64,000 bases of DNA from Pseudomonas syringae CC1557 (GTDB lineage Bacteria > Pseudomonadota > Gammaproteobacteria > Pseudomonadales > Pseudomonadaceae): NCBI RefSeq assembly GCF_000452705.1, contig NZ_CP007014.1:2418001-2482000 (forward strand), read 5' to 3'. The position numbers and the translations under genes are program-made. The number at the start of each line of letters is the position of its first letter. The stretch's first letter is position 1. Shown here piece after piece: positions 8,407-16,020 of this stretch. A model generated the notes under the pieces. It worked only from the letters and a program-made list of their open reading frames with translations. It was not told the origin of the DNA and ran no database searches.

Positions 8407-9701
8407 AGCGCGTGATCGAACACTTTTCTGAATCGGTCAACCAGTTCATCAATCTCGTCTTCAGTGATGATAAAAGGCGGAGTAAACAGAAACGTCAATG
8501 CGTTCCCGTCCTTACCCGAAGAGCGACAAGCGTACAGGTTGATGCCGTGTTCATGACCGCAATGGATAAACTTCTGCGCTAGGCTCCTGTCCAGGGTCGT
8601 TTCTACTGCCCACAGAAGCCCTTGGCCACGGATGTCTGCAATGCAGGGTAGCGTGTTCAGTCTTTCTATAAGTGTCTCCCTGAAGTACAGACCTTTACTT
8701 CTGATCGCCTGTAACCCTACCTCGTGCTCAACCGTGTTCAGCACGGACAGTGCAATACCCGTCGACAGTGGATTTCCGGAGTAGGTATGCCCGATGAAAT
8801 GGGGTGGATTGTGGCTGGCCAGTCGTTGTCCGATATCGCGCGAAACCAGCAAACCCGATATGGGTGTAAACCCGGCACCCAGCCCCTTTCCGATAATCGT
8901 GATATCGGCCTCCGTCCCCCATGTTTTCATGTTGAACCATTCACCCGTGCGCCCGAGCCCTGTGACGATTTCGTCGGCAATCAGCAGGATGTCGCGCTCT
9001 GCGAGGCCTGCCTTCAGCTCACTCATGTATCGTTCGTGGGGAACCAGCGCTCCGCCAGAAGACGCTGTAACAGGTTCTATGAAAACACAGGCGATACGAT
9101 CAGCTCCGAAGCGATCAATGACGTCCAAGGATTCGGTTACGCATTCCAACTGGCAGTTTTGCGGAGCTTTGCCCATTGGGCAATGGAGGCAATAGCAGGG
9201 CGGGAGTTTTACTTCGCTGATTTCCGGGTCAATGGCGCTACCCAGCAGATTGACCTTTCGGGCCCTGTCATCACCGTAACCCAATGACTGAATGGTATTG
9301 CCGTGATTGGTAATACGTCGGCCCAGTGCCACATTTTTTTGTTCTTTGCCTTGATAGCGATAGTGATCCAGCGCTATACGATAAGCGGCTTCGGACGCTT
9401 CGGAGCCACCGTTTAAAAAGAAGGCATAACCTTTATTATCGTTTGAGAGCTCGATTAGTCGGGTAGACAACTGTTCAGCTTCATCACTTCGGAAGTGTAA
9501 GCGGTAGGCAAAATGCAGGCGTTCAACCTGACGCTGCATGGCGCTGATAACCGCAGGATGACAATGTCCCAGATTGACAGTCATTGGGCCGGAAGAGGCG
9601 TCGATGTAGCCTTTGCCCTGTTCGTCGAAAAGCCAGATACCTTGACCCGATACGACTTTAGGGACGTCCGCCTGGTAGTCTAAGAATGGATACATGTACA
9701 T
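8403..9701 (-). CDS. Class III PLP-dependent aminotransferase
   Basis: A 432-residue fold-type I aminotransferase of the omega/acetylornithine class. It shows GKGYIDASSGPMTVNLGHCHP near the N-terminus, the cofactor segment IADEIVTGLGRTGEWFN and the PLP-lysine context IIGKGLGAGFTPISG. Class III enzymes typically transfer the amino group to an aldehyde or terminal ketone, so a phosphono-aldehyde made by the PGK/ArgC pair is a sensible acceptor (inference). It heads the second minus-strand block: a 98-base gap with hairpins separates it from the FAD gene upstream, and its stop overlaps the PGK-like start. The second Met (MYPFLDY) is a possible alternative start. Confidence 0.88.
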   Translation of the reverse strand: MYMYPFLDYQADVPKVVSGQGIWLFDEQGKGYIDASSGPMTVNLGHCHPAVISAMQRQVERLHFAYRLHFRSDEAEQLSTRLIELSNDNKGYAFFLNGGSEASEAAYRIALDHYRYQGKEQKNVALGRRITNHGNTIQSLGYGDDRARKVNLLGSAIDPEISEVKLPPCYCLHCPMGKAPQNCQLECVTESLDVIDRFGADRIACVFIEPVTASSGGALVPHERYMSELKAGLAERDILLIADEIVTGLGRTGEWFNMKTWGTEADITIIGKGLGAGFTPISGLLVSRDIGQRLASHNPPHFIGHTYSGNPLSTGIALSVLNTVEHEVGLQAIRSKGLYFRETLIERLNTLPCIADIRGQGLLWAVETTLDRSLAQKFIHCGHEHGINLYACRSSGKDGNALTFLFTPPFIITEDEIDELVDRFRKVFDHAL

Positions 9702-9740
9702 ATTCAGTCTCGCAATAAATTAGGCTCAAAATGAGGGTGT

Positions 9741-9792
9741 CCGTCGATGCGACGGCGAACGTCCAGGCGCTCAGTCTCACTGAGCGCCCTGG
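9741..9792 (-). terminator. Tandem hairpins in the middle of the cluster
   Basis: Two stem-loops lie between the FAD gene and the aminotransferase. One is CCGTCG-ATG-CGACGG (9741-9755). The larger is CCAGGCGCTCAGT (9763-9775), a CTC loop and ACTGAGCGCCCTGG (9779-9792), a 13-bp stem with one bulged C. No T-run follows on the minus strand, so a partial terminator, RNA processing site or 3'-end stabiliser fits better than a full stop. Confidence 0.55.
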
Positions 9793-9799
9793 CCGTACT

Positions 9800-11968
9800 T
9801 TAAGGTAAGGTCAGCGATGACTCTTTATTCTTCGGTGCGCTGATGGTAAGTTCCAGTAACTCTCTGTTGACTGCATTCAGGCAAGACAGAATATCGTTGG
9901 CAACGTGATGATTGACATTGGGTCTGATCGAGCCATTCTGGAAAAACATGATGCCTTCGGACGGCTGGCCCACGCAGAACACCCGTTCTTTTTTGCCTTG
10001 CGAATTGATGAACTGAAATTCCCGAGTGATGTTGAAGCCCGACAGGGAAGTATCAACGCCGTAGCAGTCCTTATGGACCCAATAAGACGCGATACCTTGC
10101 TCCACCAGATTGGAAAAAAGATGGTTTTTGGCTTTTTTGATATCGAAATTATGAAGCTTGGCGTCGATCATCACATCAAGCGTGGTGAACTCCCCTGGAT
10201 CGCTCAGGCTGTGCAGCCACACAACGTCATTATCAATCTGAATATTGGCTTTGGCATAAGTGACATCAATAACATCGGCCGCAATCAGGGCTTCGATTTT
10301 CTCCATCAGTTCAATGCAATTGCCGTTTGCTGCCCGGTTATGCACAGCGTAAAAATCTTTCAGCATTCTGTTGTAGGAAGCGGGTGTAATGCCCCCGAAA
10401 TCCACCGCATAGACCACCGTTTGACGCAGGTCGCGAAATACATCATCACAGGCCCCCTTATAAGGATTGTCCAGATTGCCTTGTTCGGACTGCAGCCGAT
10501 CCCATTTCATGAAGTTCAGCAGTCGTTCACGCCATGGAGTGGAGATCGGAAAGTCCATATGCGTGATGGGATCAACGATGAAATCCCAATTGAACAGGTG
10601 TGCTTCGGGTGCGCTGCTGTGCCCCCAGGGGCTTGAACCGTTCAATGCATGTTGCGCCGCCTCGAATGTGGACAGCTCCGGATTGGCCTGCTGACCATAC
10701 AGCACTTCGATATAACGATTTACCAGCGTTTCTATCGGAATACCTTCTATTGTCGAGGCGGTGCCGTCATGCAGAAAGCGTCTGACTTTAAAGACCGCTT
10801 CATGAGCGATTCTTTCTACTGCTTTGGTGAGCCAGGCAATCGCCGTCTCTTTTTGTCTGTTGTGCTGGTTGTGTCCGGCGACAAAGGCATCCACCAGCGG
10901 GGTGCTCTGCGCCACCATGACGTTCAATAATTCCGGGCCAAATAATATGCGGTAGTAGCACAACTGCAGCTCCAGCATCAGGACTGGAAAAACGTGCACA
11001 TCGAAATCCAGCTGATGGCGATGATTTTCCGAAGAGCTTTCGCTATGCGCTGGGTAGCCCAGCCGTTCACGCAGCGTGTCCACCAGTGCGCGGGTGTAGA
11101 AATAGCCGTTATGTTCGTACTTGGCGAGGTCTACTTCCTTGAGATTATGCGGCCTGCTGTAGGTAAAATAACCTGAGCGGCTAAGTGCAAACAAACGTTG
11201 TGGTTCGTTACCTGATCGGCGATAACGCAGCTGCTCTCCTTCTCTGTAGAATTCGCCGCCCTTGTTTTCGGTGTAGTAGAGGAGGGTGTCGATTGCCGTG
11301 AGCCCCATCCCGATGACGCCAATGCGTTTCTCCTTCCAGTCAGGGACATCGAACAGCGGGTAGGCAAAATTGTGATATTCAATATGTTTCTTTAAGGTCG
11401 ATGCAAGCGTGAAGTTATCGCGGGATTCCTGGTGGCCGGTGGCGAGCATCACTAGGTCGAACACGTCCGGATGCGGTTGTTTCTGGGTAATCACCTGATA
11501 ACGCTTGTCGCCAACCTTGTTAATACTGGTTACATTCTCGGTGAAAAGCTTGACCTCCGCCCCCGCATCATGAAGATCTGAGACCAGTTCGTGAAAAATT
11601 TCGCAAAGCGACTCACCGTACAGTTCGCGGGTAGGAAATTCGTCCGCCGATTTTTTGTAACGCTCGTTGTGTGTTTCTCTGTATTTTCGCTGCAGCCAAT
11701 CGCTGAAAGTGATTCGCGGGCAGGGCGGCAGCGACGTATTCTCGATATTGGTGCCGTCCGGGGCGAATGACAGCTGACCCACAATACGATTCAACATACT
11801 GGTCTTGGCTTGTTTCGGCGAATGTGCCCACCCCGAACCAAAGTTTCCATACGTATCAAACAGCGAGATACTAATTTTTTTTCCATCAAGGTTTTTGAGC
11901 AGGCTGTAAATTCCATTTAGAAAATACATGCCGTTGGGCCCGCCACCAATAATAGCGATATTCGTCAT
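9800..11968 (-). CDS. FAD/NAD(P)-binding protein, possible N- or C-oxygenase
   Basis: A 722-residue protein opening with a Rossmann FAD site, MTNIAIIGGGPNGMYFLNGI, and the segment SMLNRIVGQLSFAPDGTN, as in FAD_NAD-binding-9 proteins. VIGMGLTAIDTLLYY (about residues 215-230) is a second, NAD(P)-binding dinucleotide motif. The two-site layout is that of flavin monooxygenases and amine N-hydroxylases, but the long C-terminal half is not one I recognise. The frame is open from 12013; ATG 11968 follows GGAG by 8 bases. It lies 114 bases after the PEP mutase in the same direction. N-hydroxylation or oxygenation of the aminophosphonate is a hypothesis only. Confidence 0.72.
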   Translation of the reverse strand: MTNIAIIGGGPNGMYFLNGIYSLLKNLDGKKISISLFDTYGNFGSGWAHSPKQAKTSMLNRIVGQLSFAPDGTNIENTSLPPCPRITFSDWLQRKYRETHNERYKKSADEFPTRELYGESLCEIFHELVSDLHDAGAEVKLFTENVTSINKVGDKRYQVITQKQPHPDVFDLVMLATGHQESRDNFTLASTLKKHIEYHNFAYPLFDVPDWKEKRIGVIGMGLTAIDTLLYYTENKGGEFYREGEQLRYRRSGNEPQRLFALSRSGYFTYSRPHNLKEVDLAKYEHNGYFYTRALVDTLRERLGYPAHSESSSENHRHQLDFDVHVFPVLMLELQLCYYRILFGPELLNVMVAQSTPLVDAFVAGHNQHNRQKETAIAWLTKAVERIAHEAVFKVRRFLHDGTASTIEGIPIETLVNRYIEVLYGQQANPELSTFEAAQHALNGSSPWGHSSAPEAHLFNWDFIVDPITHMDFPISTPWRERLLNFMKWDRLQSEQGNLDNPYKGACDDVFRDLRQTVVYAVDFGGITPASYNRMLKDFYAVHNRAANGNCIELMEKIEALIAADVIDVTYAKANIQIDNDVVWLHSLSDPGEFTTLDVMIDAKLHNFDIKKAKNHLFSNLVEQGIASYWVHKDCYGVDTSLSGFNITREFQFINSQGKKERVFCVGQPSEGIMFFQNGSIRPNVNHHVANDILSCLNAVNRELLELTISAPKNKESSLTLP

Positions 11969-12082
11969 GTTGAACTCCATAGGCGTGTCTGTGTGACAGC
12001 CGGGTAGAGACACGTTATATACAAGATGTGATTGATGCAGCCTGTTGCCTGGTCATCTTCAACGGGGTGTTCGATTTTGTGC

Positions 12083-12943
12083 TCAGCGGGAAGACTTGTC
12101 GTAAAGACTTTCGAGTTCTTCCATGTGGCGCTCGTTCGTTAATGAAAACAGTTCTTCAAGCGAAGACACATTGTTTTCTATATTGATCAGGGACTTTTCC
12201 TGATAAATGGTCTGCGCCGTTTCTTTCATACTGCGTATCGAACTGCGGATGAGGTGATTCGCCCAGATCAGATTGTTGATACCGTGATTGACGAACTCAC
12301 TGTAGTCTGTGCGGTAATACTTGGTCGGCACGGCGAAGATGGGCGACTTTCCAGACCAGCGTGTTGCAAACTCAAACACCTCATGCGCGTCTTTTTTCTT
12401 GGAGTGGATAAGTATCGCATCCGCGCCTGCATCTCGGTAAGCATGTGCGCGCTCAAGTGCTTCCTCCATGGATTTTCCGGAGATAAGGGCTTCCACGCGG
12501 GCAACAACAGTGAACTCGCCGCCGCCGGTATCTTTGGCTGCCTTGATTTTGTTACTGAACTCCTCAATCGAGGCCAAGTCCTGATTTTCGCCAATAAAAG
12601 AATTGGTTTTGGGGAAAAGCTTGTCCTCAATACACACGGCGTGAACACCGATCTGTTTGAGCTTCTTAACGAACCGAATCACATTGATGTAGTTTCCGAA
12701 CCCGGAATCGCCGTCCACCAGAATAGGGATATCGACGTTATCCGACATCTGTTCCAAAACATTCAATACCTGGGACCAGGACGCCTCGTTGCGATCAGAA
12801 AGCCCCATCGAGGCGCTCATTGAAAGACCTGATGCCCAAATGGCCTCAAAGCCTGTTTGCTCGACAATTTTGGCGCTCAGGCCGTTGTGAGCTTCCATGA
12901 ATTGAGTTTTTTTGTTGGCCAGTAATTTTGCTTGGATACTCAT
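12083..12943 (-). CDS. pepM: Phosphoenolpyruvate phosphomutase
   Basis: A 286-residue member of the isocitrate lyase/PEP mutase superfamily. The diagnostic PEP-mutase sequence CIEDKLFPKTNSFIG (about residues 118-132) matches EDKxxxxxNS, which separates C-P-bond-forming mutases from lyases. The metal-binding segment ILVDGDSGFGNY and the early FEAIWASGLSMSAS strand are intact. The enzyme rearranges PEP into phosphonopyruvate, the entry step of nearly all biological phosphonates. The equilibrium strongly favours PEP, so a following irreversible step is needed; the adjacent reductases can supply it. It lies 36 bases after the hydroxyacid dehydrogenase in a minus-strand operon starting near 17172. 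Confidence 0.93.
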   Translation of the reverse strand: MSIQAKLLANKKTQFMEAHNGLSAKIVEQTGFEAIWASGLSMSASMGLSDRNEASWSQVLNVLEQMSDNVDIPILVDGDSGFGNYINVIRFVKKLKQIGVHAVCIEDKLFPKTNSFIGENQDLASIEEFSNKIKAAKDTGGGEFTVVARVEALISGKSMEEALERAHAYRDAGADAILIHSKKKDAHEVFEFATRWSGKSPIFAVPTKYYRTDYSEFVNHGINNLIWANHLIRSSIRSMKETAQTIYQEKSLINIENNVSSLEELFSLTNERHMEELESLYDKSSR

Positions 12944-12979
12944 GATGTCCGTCCTGTTGGAGAATGGTTTACGGTGTTA

Positions 12980-13957
12980 TTAAAGATGGCCGGCTGCGTA
13001 CGTAGGGATGTCGGCGTTTTTCGGGTAGTGAATCAGGCTTTTCTCTTCCAGAAAGTCGATGATCAGGTCGGCTATTTTTTTCTGAGATTCATGAGTCATC
13101 GCCCCGATGTGAGGTGTTCCGATAAAATTATCGAGAGTGAACAGCGGTGACGGCTGACGTTCGTTAACGAATACGTCGCTGGCAGCGGCATAAAGTTGTT
13201 TAGTCGCCAGCGCTTCGTACAGGTCCTCTTCACTGACAACCCCTCCGCGTGCCACATTGATCAGAATGGAGCTGGGCTTGAGCAGTGGCAGGTTGTGCCG
13301 AGCGAGCAGGTTCTTGGTTCGCTCTTCGTACGGGCAGCAAACGACCACGATATCGCTGGCAGCTAGAAGTGTGTCGAGCTCTTCATGCAGGAAAATAGAG
13401 TGCAGTTGTAACGCGGAGGCGCGCTCTTGCGAATAATGCTGCACCTTGCTATGGATGTTCATTCCGTAGCCTCGGGCAATGTTTGCGATTTGTTGACCAA
13501 TGCTGCCGAAACCGACCAGGCCCAGCGTCTTGCCCGACAATTCAAAACCCTGAAACGCTTTCTTGTTCCAGAGATTACCCTCTATTTCTACACTGGCTTT
13601 TTTAATATGGCGGTAAAGGCAATGCATGAGCCCGAAGCTTAACTCGGCCACGGATCTGGAGTTGGTACTGGGCGTATTATAAAAATCGATCCCTTTCTGC
13701 TGGACGGCCTCAAGGTCAATATTATCGGTGCCTGTGCCTGCCCGAACAATGGTCGTCAGGCGAGTACCTCGCTCCAGCAGTTCGCTGTCCACCTGCGCAC
13801 CGCTTCGCAGAACCAGAAGGTCAAAGTCTTCGATGCAGTCAAGCAGCTCCTTTCGGCTAATAGGGGATTTGACTGTTACGTTGTGACGGCTATACAAATA
13901 GTCCTTCAAGTGGATATGAATAGGGTCGACAATAAGTACATCACGTTTAGAGTCCAT
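12980..13957 (-). CDS. D-2-hydroxyacid dehydrogenase, proposed phosphonopyruvate reductase
   Basis: A 325-residue NAD-dependent D-isomer 2-hydroxyacid dehydrogenase (SerA/PdxB class). It shows the GxGxxG nucleotide site LGLVGFGSIGQQIAN, the substrate Arg in INVARGGVVSEEDLYEAL, the catalytic Glu in DVFVNERQPSP and the catalytic His in GTPHIGAMTHES. These enzymes interconvert 2-keto and 2-hydroxy acids. Next to a PEP mutase and with no phosphonopyruvate decarboxylase in sight, reduction of phosphonopyruvate to 3-phosphonolactate is the obvious role, and it would pull the mutase equilibrium forward (inference). It overlaps the ArgC-like gene by 11 bases. Confidence 0.88.
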   Translation of the reverse strand: MDSKRDVLIVDPIHIHLKDYLYSRHNVTVKSPISRKELLDCIEDFDLLVLRSGAQVDSELLERGTRLTTIVRAGTGTDNIDLEAVQQKGIDFYNTPSTNSRSVAELSFGLMHCLYRHIKKASVEIEGNLWNKKAFQGFELSGKTLGLVGFGSIGQQIANIARGYGMNIHSKVQHYSQERASALQLHSIFLHEELDTLLAASDIVVVCCPYEERTKNLLARHNLPLLKPSSILINVARGGVVSEEDLYEALATKQLYAAASDVFVNERQPSPLFTLDNFIGTPHIGAMTHESQKKIADLIIDFLEEKSLIHYPKNADIPTYAAGHL

Positions 13958-15014
13958 AGTTGCTCAGTCCTGTTTTTTGATCAAAGCCCATCATGATGTT
14001 CATGTTTTGAATGGCCGTTCCCGCAGCGCCTTTCACAAGGTTGTCAATGACACTGACGATACGGAGTTCGCGGGTTTCAGGAACAATGTCCACCGACAGG
14101 TGGCAGGCATTGGAACCTATTACTTTTGAAAGTTGTGGATAAATGCCGTAGTTTTTTTCAATACCTTTTGATTGCTGGTGGTGGCCTACTACAAATACAA
14201 ATGGATTGTCCTGGTAATAGGTTTGCAGAAAATCCAGTATTTTCTGGCGGTCCAAATCAATGTTGGGCGCCAGCTTCATTGCCTGAACCATGAATATGCC
14301 ACGGGTGAAATTTCCGTGTGAAGTGATTAAGGAAATATTAGCGTCCGCGCCGGTTGTCGCCTGTATGATGTTCTTGATTTCGGCGGTATGACGATGCCCG
14401 TTTAGCGAGTACGCCAGCATGTTGGCGAACATGTTGTAATGTAAAAGCTCTTTCATGCCGCTATTGCCAGCGCCTGATGTGCCATTGACGGCGCTGATGA
14501 AAATACTGTGTGTGTCGATCATTCCCGCTTTGATCAAAGGGACCAGCCCACAGAGCGCGGCATTGACATAGCAGCCCGGGTTGGCTACATAGCGGCTGTC
14601 GCTTATCTGATCTTTATATTCTTCAACATAACCATAGGTAAACTGTGACTGCAGAGCCGGTGCGCCATGAGGTTTGCCATAGACTGTTTCGAACTGACCG
14701 GGCTTCGAAAAACGAAAATCCGCACCTAGGTCAATGATGCGTGTCCTGGTTTTGCTCAGTTGAACGGCCACTTCATGCGCAGCGCCCGACGGCAAGGAAA
14801 TAAAAGCGCAATCGGCCTCAACATCGTTCAGTTGTTCCAGTTGCAGCGTCTTTTTATCAATACCGGTCAGGTTGGGGTGTAGGGATTCGAGCGAAACGTC
14901 GCGCTCTCGGGACACCGCATAGATATCTGTCACATGAGGATGCCTGTCGAGCAAGCGAATGATTTCAGCGCCTGTCCAGCCGGTTGCGCCGATGACGAAA
15001 GCTTTGAGTGTCAT
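13947..15014 (-). CDS. ArgC-type acyl-phosphate reductase
   Basis: A 355-residue homologue of N-acetyl-gamma-glutamyl-phosphate reductase. The N-terminal NADP site is VIGATGWTGAEIIRLL, the catalytic Cys is in VANPGCYVNAALCGLVPL (about residue 150), and the His region ISAVNGTSGAGNSG follows. It reduces acyl phosphates to aldehydes through a thioester. No other arginine gene is nearby and a PGK homologue, which would make an acyl phosphate, is in the same cluster, so I infer that it replaces GAPDH in reducing phosphonolactoyl phosphate. It overlaps both neighbours (11 and 4 bases), which ties it firmly to the operon. Confidence 0.87.
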   Translation of the reverse strand: MTLKAFVIGATGWTGAEIIRLLDRHPHVTDIYAVSRERDVSLESLHPNLTGIDKKTLQLEQLNDVEADCAFISLPSGAAHEVAVQLSKTRTRIIDLGADFRFSKPGQFETVYGKPHGAPALQSQFTYGYVEEYKDQISDSRYVANPGCYVNAALCGLVPLIKAGMIDTHSIFISAVNGTSGAGNSGMKELLHYNMFANMLAYSLNGHRHTAEIKNIIQATTGADANISLITSHGNFTRGIFMVQAMKLAPNIDLDRQKILDFLQTYYQDNPFVFVVGHHQQSKGIEKNYGIYPQLSKVIGSNACHLSVDIVPETRELRIVSVIDNLVKGAAGTAIQNMNIMMGFDQKTGLSNYGL

Positions 15015-16018
15015 GAGAGGACTCCAGGTGATTCAACGATGGTTTTCCCGACCGTGCCCGTACGCAGCATGAAATCCTTTAGCTGACCGAACGAAATACG
15101 TTCGACAATCACCTTGCTCAATAAGGACTCGTTGTGCTGTGATCGTTTGATCATTTCCACCGACACGCTCAAGTCATCAAGTGTGCTCAGAAAGGATCCT
15201 GCTATCTTGATTTCCTTGCGGACAACCGTATTCATGTCCAACTGGCTAAGCGTATCGAAATATGAAATAAGCAATAATGTGCCGCCAATGTTCAAACGGG
15301 ACAGTGCGAGGTCAAAGTCCAGGGCGCTGCCGCCTGCGACAATAATCATATCTACACTGTCTTTCGGAATATCTTCGAACTGCAGTGCCGAAAGAAAACC
15401 CAGTGATTCCGCAAACGCCTGGCGAGAGGAGTGCGTCTCAAGCAGTGTCACGTTTGAGACGTTATGAACTTCTCTACACACAATGGCGCTGAGCAGTCCC
15501 ATGGCACCGGCACCGATTATCAAAACGTTATCAGAAGCCTCGACGCGTACTTTATGCAGTGCATGCACCACGATGCTCAACGGTTCGGCCAGCACAAAGT
15601 CATGTGGTTTGGAATCTTCGGGAATTGTCACTAGCGAACTCTCGTGCACGTGCATGTGTCGGCTGAATGCACCACTGCTGCCCGCTGTGTTATAGGTGAT
15701 CTTCTCGAGGCAATGATTAGTGAGTTGCTGTTTGCAATAATCACATTGGCCACACGATCCGTACGACAGTGCTGTTACCTGCTCGCCACAGATGAACCGA
15801 GAGCCATCCCCGGCCTGCACCACTTTGCCAACCAGTTCATGGCCCAGAATGGCAGGATACTTTTTGTAGGGGTGGGTACCTTGAAGCACCATGTAGTCAG
15901 AACCGCAGATGGTCGCATAATTAACTTCCAGAAGCAGGAATTCAGGGGCTGCAGGTGTCGTGGACTCGAGGGCATAGTGCTGCTTGCCCTTTTCTGTACA
16001 AATCAGAGAGTAGTGCAT
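15011..16018 (-). CDS. Zinc-dependent medium-chain alcohol dehydrogenase
   Basis: A 335-residue MDR-family oxidoreductase. The catalytic-zinc region is ATICGSDYMVLQG with GHELVGKVV, the structural-zinc cysteines are in CGQCDYCKQQLTNHC, and the NAD(P) site is LIIGAGAMGLLSAIV. It oxidises alcohols or reduces carbonyls. Within the cluster it could reduce the phosphono-aldehyde, or oxidise the C2 hydroxyl to a ketone ready for transamination; the sequence cannot decide. It overlaps the ArgC-like start by 4 bases and is 2 bases from the iron alcohol dehydrogenase stop, so the five enzymes at 12083-17172 form one transcript. Confidence 0.87.
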   Translation of the reverse strand: MHYSLICTEKGKQHYALESTTPAAPEFLLLEVNYATICGSDYMVLQGTHPYKKYPAILGHELVGKVVQAGDGSRFICGEQVTALSYGSCGQCDYCKQQLTNHCLEKITYNTAGSSGAFSRHMHVHESSLVTIPEDSKPHDFVLAEPLSIVVHALHKVRVEASDNVLIIGAGAMGLLSAIVCREVHNVSNVTLLETHSSRQAFAESLGFLSALQFEDIPKDSVDMIIVAGGSALDFDLALSRLNIGGTLLLISYFDTLSQLDMNTVVRKEIKIAGSFLSTLDDLSVSVEMIKRSQHNESLLSKVIVERISFGQLKDFMLRTGTVGKTIVESPGVLS

Positions 16019-16020
16019 GA

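Noticed and set aside
13947..15014. Arginine biosynthesis argC
   Set aside because: No other arginine gene nearby and tight overlap with phosphonate genes; a recruited acyl-phosphate reductase is more likely.
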